Shown here: one piece after another, positions 54,853 through 63,585 of the stretch
How positions within the stretch are numbered: position 1 is the first letter of the stretch
How the letters are laid out: every line of letters starts with the position of its first letter
Assembly (NCBI GenBank): GCA_003611805.1
Contig: RAYM01000040.1
Location: 1-64,000, forward strand
Direction: 5' to 3'
DNA: 64,000 nucleotides
Source of the DNA: a bacterium 1xD42-87
GTDB taxonomy: Bacteria; Bacillota; Clostridia; Lachnospirales; Lachnospiraceae
Notes under the pieces: model-generated
The model's input: the letters and a program-made list of their open reading frames with translations, nothing else
Database searches by the model: none
Told to the model about the DNA's origin: nothing
Translations under genes and position numbers: made by a program

Positions 54853-55818
54853 CTATTTTAATTTTTTTTGGAAATGCTGATAGTCTTTGGTGGAATTCCA
54901 GTTGCCGCCCCAAGTGAAGCCGTGTTCGGTAAAGAGACGGTAACACAGATCGTTCTCGTCAATCTTGTAGGCGAAGTTCTGGCTGCGGTCGGCATAGATT
55001 TCGCTGCCGGGCGGGGAGATGTAATCGCTGCCGTCCTCGTTTCTGTGAAAAACCACATAGGGATTGTAGTAGGGATTGACGTCGATGGCAAGCCCGTAGG
55101 CGTGGTTGGACAGGCTGGACGTGCCGTCAACAACCCGGTAGTTAAAGCAGGAAGTGTTGTTTTCTGCCATGGATGCCGTATCGTCGCCGTTATATTCGTC
55201 GATCAGCCTTACGCTCTCAAGCTGGTAATCATTTCGGTAAAGCTCATAGAAGATTTCTACCATATCCTGCGCGATGGCTTTGTTGCAGATCAGTTCTCCA
55301 GTCTGTTCCTGTCCGTCAAAGTCAATATACTTAAGCCCCACATAATTTAAATCCTCATAGGGAACGGTACAGCCGCTTTCCGGGTAGGAAATGCCGGTAA
55401 TCCGTTCTTTTACTGATTTAGTCAAAGGTTCGTAGTAGAATCCTTCCTCGTAGGTGATGCGATCCGGATGCTGCTCCATCGTGTCGGACTCCTTTGCTGT
55501 TTTGGCGGCATCTCCGGCATTTTCCACGAAATCGCTGCCGGGGTTGCCCGGTGTACGCCCATTTGTTTCAGTATATGCGCCAGGGCTGTCCTGGGTGACA
55601 GAAACGTCGGATTCTGAAACGGAAGAGGAATCCGGATTCTGTATACTATCCGCTTCAGTCTGCGTGCCATATGCCAATTCCGGATTGTTTTTTGCATATT
55701 CCAGAAGGGTTTCCTCTCCTGTCAGGTAGTGTGCCAGAAATGCGCATATAAAGATAAAGGTCAGCAGGAACAAAAAGGGTTTTGCAGCCTGCCGCAATAA
55801 TGTTTTTATATCAGACAT
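54853..55818 (-). CDS. membrane-anchored M15 family D,D-carboxypeptidase/endopeptidase
   Basis: This 321-aa protein has one N-terminal membrane segment (PFLFLLTFIFICAFLAHYL), a long Ser/Glu-rich spacer (about 45-125), then an M15 zinc peptidase domain: SSLSNHAYGLAIDVNPYYNP (His and Asp ligands) and GFTWGGNWNSTKDYQHF (third His). The family cleaves peptidoglycan stem peptides, so a role in cell-wall trimming is likely; support of flagellum passage is speculation. Start 55818 is chosen, but the GGAGG is 12 bp away, so the exact start is uncertain. Confidence 0.8.
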   Translation of the reverse strand: MSDIKTLLRQAAKPFLFLLTFIFICAFLAHYLTGEETLLEYAKNNPELAYGTQTEADSIQNPDSSSVSESDVSVTQDSPGAYTETNGRTPGNPGSDFVENAGDAAKTAKESDTMEQHPDRITYEEGFYYEPLTKSVKERITGISYPESGCTVPYEDLNYVGLKYIDFDGQEQTGELICNKAIAQDMVEIFYELYRNDYQLESVRLIDEYNGDDTASMAENNTSCFNYRVVDGTSSLSNHAYGLAIDVNPYYNPYVVFHRNEDGSDYISPPGSEIYADRSQNFAYKIDENDLCYRLFTEHGFTWGGNWNSTKDYQHFQKKLK

Positions 55819-55963
55819 GTCTGTTTCATTCCTCCATATACTGCAGTGCATGTTTGAAAAATCTGTGGTTTTCTCTGTTCGCGGGCTGTCTGCGCACTGC
55901 GCATTGCCATCCCGGACATTATAACATATTTTTCTGCCATGTGGGAGTTATGAGGGTCTGTAC

Positions 55964-55992
55964 TTGCTTTTTTTCCGACAATCCAGTACAAT
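55964..55992 (+). promoter_or_regulatory. promoter of the ECF transporter genes
   Basis: TTGCTT, 17-bp spacer, TACAAT, 40 bp before ecfA1. Confidence 0.65.
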
Positions 55993-56031
55993 AGGCGGAG
56001 GTAAAGCGCCGCATCCGTAAAAGGGGACGGC

Positions 56032-56916
56032 ATGGAAAATGAAGAAGGAAATGCTATGGGAATCATTAAGACCGATAAGCTGACATTTGAATATATACGC
56101 CGGGACGAAGAGGGCAATGTCGAAGGAATTACCAGAGCCGTGGATGAGGTGGATCTGGATATCAGGCAGGGCGATTTCATTGCGATTCTGGGGCATAACG
56201 GCTCCGGGAAGTCCACGCTTGCCAAGCACATCAATGCGATTCTCTATCCGACGGAAGGAAGTGTCTGGGTGGACGGCATGGACACGCAGGATGAAAGTCA
56301 TCTCTGGGACATCCGTCAGGAGGCGGGGATGGTTTTTCAGAACCCGGATAACCAGATCATCGGCCAGGTTGTGGAAGAGGATGTGGGATTCGGTCCGGAG
56401 AATATGGGTGTACCCACAAAAGAAATCTGGGAGCGCGTGGAGGAGAGCCTGAAGGCGGTGGGTATGTACGAGTACCGCAAATATTCGCCCAACAAGCTTT
56501 CCGGCGGACAGAAACAGCGGGTATCGATTGCGGGCGTGATTGCCATGCATCCCAAGTGCATTATTCTGGACGAGCCTACGGCGATGCTTGATCCGAACGG
56601 TCGAAAAGAGGTAATACGCGCGGTTAGGGCGCTGAACGATGTGGAAGGCATTACAGTTGTATTGATTACCCACTATATGGAAGAGATTATTCATGCGGAT
56701 ATGGTTTTTGTCATGGACCAGGGGCATATCGCCATGGAAGGGACACCGCGGGAGATCTTTTCCAGAGTGGAGGAATTGCAGGAGCTGCGGCTTGACGTGC
56801 CGCAGGTGACGCTCCTTGCGCATGAACTGAGAAAAAAGGGAGTCAATCTGCCAGAAGGGATACTGACCATAGAGGAGTTTACGGAGGCGGTTTTTGCCTT
56901 CACGGGACGCCGTTAA
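56032..56916 (+). CDS. ecfA1: ECF transporter ATPase EcfA1
   Basis: This 294-aa ABC ATPase has Walker [16 protein letters not shown]-loop [14 protein letters not shown], signature [13 protein letters not shown], Walker [14 protein letters not shown] and switch VLITHYMEE. It powers uptake of vitamins bound by separate S components. ATG 56056 (after GAAGGAAATGCT) is a credible alternative start, eight residues shorter. Confidence 0.92.
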   Translation: MENEEGNAMGIIKTDKLTFEYIRRDEEGNVEGITRAVDEVDLDIRQGDFIAILGHNGSGKSTLAKHINAILYPTEGSVWVDGMDTQDESHLWDIRQEAGMVFQNPDNQIIGQVVEEDVGFGPENMGVPTKEIWERVEESLKAVGMYEYRKYSPNKLSGGQKQRVSIAGVIAMHPKCIILDEPTAMLDPNGRKEVIRAVRALNDVEGITVVLITHYMEEIIHADMVFVMDQGHIAMEGTPREIFSRVEELQELRLDVPQVTLLAHELRKKGVNLPEGILTIEEFTEAVFAFTGRR

Positions 56917-56957
56917 AACCGAGCGGCGGATTCAGGTATAAAGAGGAAAAGAAAGTC

Positions 56958-57806
56958 ATGTCGTTGATTTTGAACCATGTGAATTATATATACGGGGAAG
57001 ATACAGAGCTTGCGGTGCATGCCTTAAAGGATATCAATCTTGTGATTCCCGATGGGCAGTTTATCGGGCTGATCGGGCATACCGGTTCAGGAAAGTCTAC
57101 GCTCGTGCAGCATTTAAACGGGCTGATCAGACCGACAGGCGGGGCGATTTATTATAACGGCGAGGATATTCACGACAAGGATTACGATAAGAAAAAGCTG
57201 CGCAGTAAAGTCGGGCTTGTGTTTCAGTATCCCGAGCACCAGCTTTTTGAGATCGACGTATTTAAGGACGTGTGCTTCGGACCGAAGAATCTGGGGCTTT
57301 CCCAGAAGGAAACAGAGCTGCGCGCCTATGCGGCGTTGAAGCAGGTGGGGCTGGCGGACGAATACTTTTACCAGTCACCGTTTGACCTTTCCGGCGGGCA
57401 GAAACGACGGGTTGCGATTGCAGGCGTACTGGCAATGAAACCCGATATACTGATTCTGGACGAGCCCACGGCGGGGCTTGACCCAAAAGGCAGGGACGAG
57501 ATACTTGACCAGATTGCGAAACTGAAAGAGGAGACGGGAATTACCGTGATTCTGGTTTCTCACAGTATGGAGGACGTGGCGAAGTACGTGGAGCGGATTA
57601 TCGTTATGAGCCGGGGAAGCGTTCTCTATGACGATACGCCGAGGGAAGTTTTCGGGCATTATAAGGAATTGGAACAGGTGGGGCTGGCGGCGCCCCAGGT
57701 GACATATATTATGCAGGCGCTGGCGAAGAAAGGGATGCCGGTGGATACTTCCGCCACTACAATTAAGGAAGCGGAGCAGGAGATTTTGAGGGCGCTGGCT
57801 CTCTAA
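56958..57806 (+). CDS. ecfA2: ECF transporter ATPase EcfA2
   Basis: This 282-aa partner ATPase has Walker A GHTGSGKSTLVQH, Q-loop GLVFQYPEHQLFE, signature LSGGQKRRVAIAG, Walker B ILILDEPTAGLDP and switch VSHSMEDVA. It forms a heterodimer with EcfA1. Start after AAGAGGAAAAGAAAGTC. Confidence 0.92.
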   Translation: MSLILNHVNYIYGEDTELAVHALKDINLVIPDGQFIGLIGHTGSGKSTLVQHLNGLIRPTGGAIYYNGEDIHDKDYDKKKLRSKVGLVFQYPEHQLFEIDVFKDVCFGPKNLGLSQKETELRAYAALKQVGLADEYFYQSPFDLSGGQKRRVAIAGVLAMKPDILILDEPTAGLDPKGRDEILDQIAKLKEETGITVILVSHSMEDVAKYVERIIVMSRGSVLYDDTPREVFGHYKELEQVGLAAPQVTYIMQALAKKGMPVDTSATTIKEAEQEILRALAL

Positions 57807-57885
57807 ATGAAACGTAAAAGGCGGCATTTTCGTACGGCTTTGGGTTGCTAAGAGGCTGCTGCGGACGTTTCGGAATGGAGAAACA

Positions 57886-58686
57886 ATGATTCGAGATATT
57901 ACACTGGGCCAGTATTATCAGGCGGATTCCGTCATTCATAAACTGGATCCGCGGGTAAAACTGGTAGCGACGATAGGCTTTATTATTTCCCTTTTTGTGG
58001 TGGACAGCTGGGTAGGGTACGTGGTGGCAGCTCTGTTTCTGGCATGTATGATAAAATTGTCCAAGGTTCCCTTTGGCTATATGGTGAAAGGAATGAGGGC
58101 GATCGTCTTTATTCTGCTTATTACGGTTGTGTTCAACCTGTTTCTGACGCCGGGGGAACCGCTCGTCACATTCTGGAAGCTGACGATTACAAAGGAGGGG
58201 CTGCGGATCGCTGTAATGATGGCGGTTCGGCTTTCTTTCCTGATCGTCGGTTCTTCGCTGATGACATTGACGACTACGCCCAATAGCCTGACTGACGGCA
58301 TGGAAAAGCTGATGGGTCCTCTGAAATATGTAAAGGTGCCGGTGCATGAGGTGGCGATGATGATGTCCATTGCCCTGCGCTTTATCCCGATTCTGCTGGA
58401 GGAGACGGATAAGATTATGAAGGCGCAGATAGCGAGAGGGGCGGATTTCGAGAGTGGAAATCTGATTAAGAAGGCGAAAGCGATGGTGCCGCTTCTGGTT
58501 CCCCTGTTTATTTCCGCCTTCCGCCGTGCCAACGATCTGGCAATGGCGATGGAGGCGAGATGTTACCGGGGCGGGGAGCATAGAACGAAGATGAAGCCCC
58601 TGCGTTACTGCGGCGCGGACAGGGCGGCATACGGCATACTGCTCTTGTATTTTGTGGGATGCGTGGCGATACGGGTGTGGCTGTAG
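57886..58686 (+). CDS. ecfT: ECF transporter transmembrane subunit EcfT
   Basis: This 266-aa protein has about six membrane segments and coupling-helix motifs ending in Ala-Arg-Gly (KIMKAQIARGADFESG and LAMAMEARCYRGG), which contact the two ATPases. Together with EcfA1 and EcfA2 it forms the shared energising module for several vitamin S components, none of which is encoded here. Confidence 0.92.
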   Translation: MIRDITLGQYYQADSVIHKLDPRVKLVATIGFIISLFVVDSWVGYVVAALFLACMIKLSKVPFGYMVKGMRAIVFILLITVVFNLFLTPGEPLVTFWKLTITKEGLRIAVMMAVRLSFLIVGSSLMTLTTTPNSLTDGMEKLMGPLKYVKVPVHEVAMMMSIALRFIPILLEETDKIMKAQIARGADFESGNLIKKAKAMVPLLVPLFISAFRRANDLAMAMEARCYRGGEHRTKMKPLRYCGADRAAYGILLLYFVGCVAIRVWL

Positions 58687-58811
58687 AGCTTTTGCGGCGA
58701 TTTGGCGTGTGCCGGAAATGGGAGAGGCAGAAACGCTGGCAGTGAGGACAGACGATCGGGCTGGATGGCAGATCAGCGACGAACAAATTTAAGCCGGTAG
58801 GATGCGAGAAA

Positions 58812-59630
58812 ATGAGACGAGTTATGTTAACTGTTGCGTATGATGGGACGGCATACTGCGGATGGCAGTTACAGCCGGGCAAAGAGACCATAGAGAGCGT
58901 TTTAAACAGATGTCTTTTTGAACTTACGGGCGAGACGATACAGGTGATCGGCGCAAGCCGCACGGATTCCGGCGTACATGCACTCGGCAATATCGCGGTG
59001 TTTGACACGGAAAGTTCCATCCCGGCGGAGAAATTTTCCTATGCGCTTAACAGGAGACTGCCGGAGGATATTAAGATCCGCGCTTCAAAAGAAGTGGCGG
59101 CGGATTTTCATCCCAGACATTGCGGGAGCGTAAAAACATACGAGTATCGAATCTGTAACGCAGCGTTTCCCATTCCGACGAAGCGGCTTTATGCACATTT
59201 TACGTATGTGCCGCTGGATGTCAGCCTGATGAGCCGGGCGGCGGCATATCTGGTGGGGGAACATGATTTTAAGAGTTTCTGCAGCGCGGACACGCAGGCG
59301 CAGACCACAGTGCGGCAGGTGGACGATATCCGGGTGTGGGCTGAGCCGCTGACAGACGTCGTCACTGCGGGGTGCATCCTACAGGGATCCGCAGACAGGG
59401 AAAAGCAGCGCGTGACACAGACTGGTAAGGAGATTGTGATCCGCGTGACGGGCAGAGGCTTCCTGTATAATATGGTAAGAATTATGGCGGGGACGCTGAT
59501 GGAGGTCGGACGGGGAAAATTGCCGCCCGAGCGTGTAAAAGATATTCTCGCGGCATGTGACAGACAGGAGGCCGGACCTACAGCGCCGGCGTGCGGACTG
59601 ACCCTTGTGGGGTATGAGTTCCTGTTGTAG
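58812..59630 (+). CDS. truA: tRNA pseudouridine(38-40) synthase TruA
   Basis: This 272-aa enzyme has the catalytic aspartate in GASRTDSGVHALGN, plus VAYDGTAYCGWQLQPG and FLYNMVRIMAGTLMEVGRG. It modifies the tRNA anticodon arm. Normal genomic neighbour of ecfT and rplM in Firmicutes. A 30-bp stretch with an ACAGG repeat follows the stop. Confidence 0.93.
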   Translation: MRRVMLTVAYDGTAYCGWQLQPGKETIESVLNRCLFELTGETIQVIGASRTDSGVHALGNIAVFDTESSIPAEKFSYALNRRLPEDIKIRASKEVAADFHPRHCGSVKTYEYRICNAAFPIPTKRLYAHFTYVPLDVSLMSRAAAYLVGEHDFKSFCSADTQAQTTVRQVDDIRVWAEPLTDVVTAGCILQGSADREKQRVTQTGKEIVIRVTGRGFLYNMVRIMAGTLMEVGRGKLPPERVKDILAACDRQEAGPTAPACGLTLVGYEFLL

Positions 59631-59744
59631 CAGTTCAGCCAGGGCGGCATCCGTCGGCTTGCACGGCAGATGTGGCAGATTAAGGGCTGAATGTCAGAAA
59701 AACAAGAACGAAACAGGAAAACAGGAAAATTAGGGAAAAACCGG

Positions 59745-59773
59745 TTGACACGCGCGGATCCGTATAATATAAT
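59745..59773 (+). promoter_or_regulatory. strong promoter of rplM-rpsI
   Basis: TTGACA, 17-bp spacer, TATAAT: full consensus. Confidence 0.9.
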
Positions 59774-59779
59774 ATTTAA

Positions 59780-59933
59780 CTGTGACGAATTGTTTATAAA
59801 TGTCTGACCAAAGCCCCGGTGAGACATTTTATGTGCGCACTACAAACTGCCGCGGAGGGATACCAAGTGTAGCCGGACATCTGCATGAGGATCTTCGGAA
59901 GCGGTACAGACAGTTACTATGGAGGTAATATTC
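59780..59933 (+). promoter_or_regulatory. rplM leader
   Basis: About 155 nt of noncoding transcript with local pairing (for example CCGGTGAGACATT and TGTCTGACC pieces). Firmicutes often have an L13-binding leader at this spot; I cannot confirm the fold by eye. Confidence 0.4.
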
Positions 59934-60362
59934 ATGAAAACTTTTATGGCGAGTCCGGCTACGATCGAGAGAAAATGGTACGTAGTTGATGCGACAGATA
60001 TGACACTGGGACGCCTGGCATCCGAGATTGCCAAGGTGCTGAGAGGTAAAAACAAGCCGATCTTTACACCCCATATCGACACGGGAGACTATGTGATCGT
60101 TGTCAATGCGGAAAAGGTGAAGGTAACAGGTAAAAAGCTGGATCAGAAGATTTACTATCATCACTCCGATTACGTGGGCGGCATGAAGGAAACCACCCTG
60201 AAAGAAATGTTACAGAAGCATCCCGAGAGAGTAGTGGAGCACGCGGTTAAGGGTATGCTTCCCAAGGGACCGCTTGGCAGAGATATGTACAGAAAGCTTT
60301 TTGTATATGTCGGACCCGAGCACAAGCATGCGGCACAGAAACCTGAGGTATTAACATTTTAA
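59934..60362 (+). CDS. rplM: 50S ribosomal protein L13
   Basis: This 142-aa early assembly protein starts [20 protein letters not shown] after GGAGGTAATATTC and has [20 protein letters not shown]. Five residues of upstream extension from 59919 are not used. Confidence 0.97.
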   Translation: MKTFMASPATIERKWYVVDATDMTLGRLASEIAKVLRGKNKPIFTPHIDTGDYVIVVNAEKVKVTGKKLDQKIYYHHSDYVGGMKETTLKEMLQKHPERVVEHAVKGMLPKGPLGRDMYRKLFVYVGPEHKHAAQKPEVLTF

Positions 60363-60379
60363 GAAAGGGATAAGGAATC

Positions 60380-60784
60380 ATGGCTAAAGCAGATAAATCA
60401 GCAAAATATTACGGAACTGGCAGGAGAAAGAAATCCATCGCCAGAGTATATTTAATGCCCGGCAAGGGTGAGATCACGATTAATAAGAGAAATATTGACG
60501 ATTACTTCGGGCTTGAGACCTTGAAGGTGATCGTTCGCCAGCCCTTGGCAGCAACCGATACGGTAGATAAGTTCGATGTGAAGGTTACCGTAAGGGGTGG
60601 CGGTTATACAGGACAGGCAGGTGCGGTGAGACATGGTATCGCAAGAGCGCTGCTTCAGGCAGATCCGGACTACAGACCTACCTTGAAGAAAGCAGGCTAT
60701 CTGACCAGAGACCCTCGTATGAAGGAGAGAAAGAAGTACGGTCTCAAGGCAGCTCGTCGCGCGCCTCAGTTCAGCAAGAGATAA
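60380..60784 (+). CDS. rpsI: 30S ribosomal protein S9
   Basis: This 134-aa head protein ends in the conserved [16 protein letters not shown] tail that contacts P-site tRNA, and has [20 protein letters not shown]. It follows rplM after 17 bp. Confidence 0.97.
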   Translation: MAKADKSAKYYGTGRRKKSIARVYLMPGKGEITINKRNIDDYFGLETLKVIVRQPLAATDTVDKFDVKVTVRGGGYTGQAGAVRHGIARALLQADPDYRPTLKKAGYLTRDPRMKERKKYGLKAARRAPQFSKR

Positions 60785-60819
60785 TTTGCTGTTCAAATCG
60801 TATCAAAATGGTTCAAGAA

Positions 60820-60882
60820 CCCCGGAAAATCAAGGTTTTCCGGGGTCAAACTATATCTAAACGGGCTGATATAGTTTGACCC
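60820..60882. repeat. two overlapping perfect hairpins after rpsI
   Basis: CCCCGGAAAA/TTTTCCGGGG (60820-60845) shares its last GGG with GGGTCAAACTATATC/GATATAGTTTGACCC (60843-60882). The two folds compete for three bases. Neither has a T run. Confidence 0.85.
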
Positions 60883-60898
60883 AATTTAGCAAAACGAG

Positions 60899-60928
60899 AG
60901 CCGATTTCGGGGCTGTTTTTTTCTTTTG
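60899..60928 (+). terminator. rplM-rpsI terminator
   Basis: AGCCGA, TT, TCGGGGCT, then T7. Confidence 0.75.
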
Positions 60929-61035
60929 CCTGTCCGTACCGGATCATATGAGTAACAGGAACAAAATTTTATCGGTAACTGACACGCAACTCTTCTTTTT
61001 TGCAAAGCATTTTTTGTAAAGTAAAGAGATTTTTA

Positions 61036-61063
61036 TTGCTTTTTTTTCATTCCGTGCTATAAT
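61036..61063 (+). promoter_or_regulatory. tRNA promoter
   Basis: TTGCTT, 16-bp spacer, TATAAT, 9 bp before the first tRNA. Confidence 0.7.
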
Positions 61064-61072
61064 TCTTGTTAT

Positions 61073-61145
61073 GGGGATATAGCTCAGTTGGGAGAGCGAT
61101 ACGTTCGCAACGTATAGGTCAGGGGTTCGAGTCCCCCTATCTCCA
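61073..61145 (+). tRNA. tRNA-Ala (anticodon CGC)
   Basis: A 73-nt cloverleaf: acceptor GGGGATA/TATCTCC with the G3-U70 pair that marks alanine, D arm GCTCAGTTGGGAGAGC, anticodon stem ATACG/CGTAT around loop TTCGCAA, and T loop GGGGTTCGAGTCCCC. No encoded CCA. Confidence 0.93.
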
Positions 61146-61149
61146 TTTT

Positions 61150-61223
61150 GGAAGCATAGCTCAGCCGGGATGAGCGTTCGCCTCACACGCGAGAGGTCAT
61201 GGGTTCGAGCCCCATTGCTTCCA
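61150..61223 (+). tRNA. tRNA-Val (anticodon CAC)
   Basis: A 74-nt cloverleaf: acceptor GGAAGCA/TGCTTCC, D arm GCTCAGCCGGGATGAGC, anticodon loop CTCACAC within TTCGC/GCGAG, T arm TGGGTTCGAGCCCCA. Only four bases separate it from tRNA-Ala, so they are co-transcribed. No encoded CCA. Confidence 0.92.
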
Positions 61224-61237
61224 TTATTTTAAGAAGA

Positions 61238-61272
61238 GAAGTCGGAATGACGGTGCCATTCCGGCTTCTTTG
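61238..61272 (+). terminator. tRNA operon terminator
   Basis: GAAGTCGGAATG, ACGGTGC, CATTCCGGCTTC, then TTTG. The stem is 12 bp with one G-T pair. Confidence 0.8.
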
Positions 61273-61289
61273 TATCAATGGGGGACATA

Positions 61290-62144
61290 ATGACAAAGCG
61301 AAAAAAAATAATAAAGGAATATATCCTGATTACGATAGCAGTGATTATTATGGACATCGGCGTCTACGTGTTTAAGTTCCCGAATAACTTTTCCTTCGGC
61401 GGGGTATCGGGTCTGGCGGTTGTGGTGACGCACTACACACCTTTTACGGCATCTCAGATCAACCTTATTATCAACATGATTCTGCTGGTGTTTGGTTTTT
61501 TGTTTCTGGGAAGAAATTTCGGGGTAAAGACCGCGTATGTGACAGTGGTGTCATCTTTGCTGCTGAATCTGATGGAAGTGCTGTTCCCCATGAATGCGCC
61601 GCTTACCAATGAGACGACGCTGGAACTTATTTATGCCATAGCGCTTCCGGCTCTGGCTTCGGCGCTTCTGTTTTATGAGAATGCCTCCGGCGGCGGCACG
61701 GACATCATAGCGATGGTGTTGAAGAAATATTCGACCATGGATATATCGGCGGCGCTTATGGCGGTGGATGCCATTATCGTAGTGGTGGCATGTTTTGCCT
61801 TTGACACGCGGACAGGTCTTTTTTCGATCTGCGGACTGATGGCGAAGTCGCTGGTGATCGATAAGGCGATTGAGCGCATGAAGCTGAGCAAATATTTTAC
61901 GATCATATGCAGCAAGCCGGAGCCGATCTGCGATTTTATTATGAAGGACCTGCACCGGAGCGCTACGGTTTACAAGGCGGAGGGCGCCTACACGCACAAA
62001 GACAGGGTGGTCATCCTCACGGTTATGGATCCGAAACAGGCAGTGCTCTTAGAGCGGCATATTCAGGCGGTAGACCCGGAAGCTTTTCTCATGGTGACGA
62101 AGAGCAGTGAGATTATGGGCAAAGGATTTAAGAGGTATATTTGA
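61290..62144 (+). CDS. YitT family membrane protein
   Basis: This 284-aa protein has about five membrane segments in the N-terminal YitT domain (NNFSFGGVSGLAVVVTHYTP, LLFYENASGGGTDIIAMVLK) and a C-terminal DUF2179 soluble domain (YFTIICSKPEPICDFIMKDL, VILTVMDPKQAVLLERHI). Function unknown; the soluble domain may bind a small ligand. ATG 61290 is favoured, as GGGGGA lies just upstream; ATG 61278 is in frame. The stop is 2 bp before the MATE gene, so the two are coupled. Confidence 0.85.
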   Translation: MTKRKKIIKEYILITIAVIIMDIGVYVFKFPNNFSFGGVSGLAVVVTHYTPFTASQINLIINMILLVFGFLFLGRNFGVKTAYVTVVSSLLLNLMEVLFPMNAPLTNETTLELIYAIALPALASALLFYENASGGGTDIIAMVLKKYSTMDISAALMAVDAIIVVVACFAFDTRTGLFSICGLMAKSLVIDKAIERMKLSKYFTIICSKPEPICDFIMKDLHRSATVYKAEGAYTHKDRVVILTVMDPKQAVLLERHIQAVDPEAFLMVTKSSEIMGKGFKRYI

Positions 62145-62146
62145 CG

Positions 62147-63490
62147 ATGGCGGTACATGTAAAGAATATGACCACGGGAAAGCCCGGAAAGCTGATTCTG
62201 GGTTTTTCTCTTTCTCTGGTGGCAGGCAATGTCTTTCAGCAGTTGTACACTGTGGTCGATACCATGGTGGTGGGAAAATATCTCGGTGTAAGTGCGTTGG
62301 CGGCGTTAGGAGCCTCTGACTGGCTGAACTGGCTGATGCTTGGCGTGATACAGGGACTGACGCAGGGCTTCGGTATTCGGATGGCACAGGAGTTTGGCGC
62401 GAACAGGACAGATGAATTAAAGAAGAGCGTGGGAAGCGCGGCGGTGCTGTCCATGCTTTCTGCTGTGATATTGGTGGCGGCAGGGCAGGCTTTTGCCAGA
62501 CCCGTGCTGACGCTTTTGCAGACGCCGCAGGAGATCATAGGATATTCGCTTCTCTATCTGCGGATTATGTTTGCGGGTGTGCCGATTGTGATGCTGTATA
62601 ATCTGCTGGCATGTATTCTGCGTTCGCTGGGGGACAGCAGGACGCCGTTAAACGCCATGATTGTCGCGTCGGTGACGAACATTGTGCTGGATTATCTCTT
62701 TGTACTGGGGTTTGGGTGGGGAATTGCGGGCGCGGCGGCAGCCACGCTGATTGCGCAGGCAGTTTCGAGTGTATTCTGTTTCTACCATATTAAGAAGATC
62801 GCGTTCCTGAAGCTTACGCGGACAGATTTTCACTTAGAGAGGGAACTTTCTGCCAGGCTGTTCATGCTGGGGCTGCCTATGGCGTTCCAGAACGGGATTA
62901 TTGCGATTGGCGGCATGATTGTACAGTTTGTGGTGAACGGGTACGGCGTAATCTTCATTGCGGGATTTACGGCGACGAACAAGCTCTACGGGCTGTTGGA
63001 AATCGCGGGCACTTCATACGGCTACGCGATGGTGACTTATGTGGGGCAGAATCTGGGAGCGGGCAGGCATGACCGCATCAAAAGCGGGATGCGCGCGGCG
63101 ATGGGGATCGCCATGGCGACGTCCGCTTTTATTGCGGTGTGTATGCTTGTTTTCGGGAAATATCTTCTGGGACTGTTTATTTCCGGGACGCCGGAAGTGG
63201 TGGAGCAGACCATGCGGATTGCCTATTTCTATCTGGCGGTCATGAGCGTCTGCCTGCCGGTTCTCTATGTGCTGCATGTGACACGTTCCGCGCTGCAGGG
63301 AATGGGAAATACGATTCTGCCGATGCTGTCCGGCGTGGCGGAGTTTGTGATGCGCACCCTGTCGGTCATTTTTCTCCCCGTGCTTTTGGGTGAGGTCGGC
63401 ATCTTCTTCGCGGAGATCGCCGCCTGGCTCGGCGCGGATGTGGTGCTGGTAATTAGCTATTTTTCGCAGATGAAGAAACTGCAGGGATGA
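62147..63490 (+). CDS. MATE family efflux transporter
   Basis: This 447-aa, twelve-span protein is the second MATE exporter of the window, from a different subgroup than the one at 30333: KLILGFSLSLVAGNVFQQLY, TVVDTMVVGKYLGVSALAAL. Its ribosome binding site is weak, so translation probably depends on the upstream YitT gene. Substrate unknown. Confidence 0.87.
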   Translation: MAVHVKNMTTGKPGKLILGFSLSLVAGNVFQQLYTVVDTMVVGKYLGVSALAALGASDWLNWLMLGVIQGLTQGFGIRMAQEFGANRTDELKKSVGSAAVLSMLSAVILVAAGQAFARPVLTLLQTPQEIIGYSLLYLRIMFAGVPIVMLYNLLACILRSLGDSRTPLNAMIVASVTNIVLDYLFVLGFGWGIAGAAAATLIAQAVSSVFCFYHIKKIAFLKLTRTDFHLERELSARLFMLGLPMAFQNGIIAIGGMIVQFVVNGYGVIFIAGFTATNKLYGLLEIAGTSYGYAMVTYVGQNLGAGRHDRIKSGMRAAMGIAMATSAFIAVCMLVFGKYLLGLFISGTPEVVEQTMRIAYFYLAVMSVCLPVLYVLHVTRSALQGMGNTILPMLSGVAEFVMRTLSVIFLPVLLGEVGIFFAEIAAWLGADVVLVISYFSQMKKLQG

Positions 63491-63496
63491 GATTAC

Positions 63497-63524
63497 GGAG
63501 AATGCCTGTTTTTTGGCATTCTCC
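63497..63524. terminator. hairpin after the MATE gene
   Basis: GGAGAATGCC, loop TGTTTTTT, GGCATTCTCC. Arms identical to 44310-44337. The T run lies in the loop, so termination is uncertain. Confidence 0.55.
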
Positions 63525-63536
63525 TGCGTAAAATTT

Positions 63537-63583
63537 AGAACTTCTTCGCGAAACAGCCATTGCTGTGAGCGATTAGAAGTTCT
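63537..63583. repeat. TCGCTCACAGC hairpin repeat, copy 3 (inverted)
   Basis: AGAACTTCTTCGCGAAACAG... closing with GAAGTTCT. It matches the copies at 49495 and 49631 on the opposite strand; the outer stem differs but remains paired. Confidence 0.85.
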
Positions 63584-63585
63584 TC

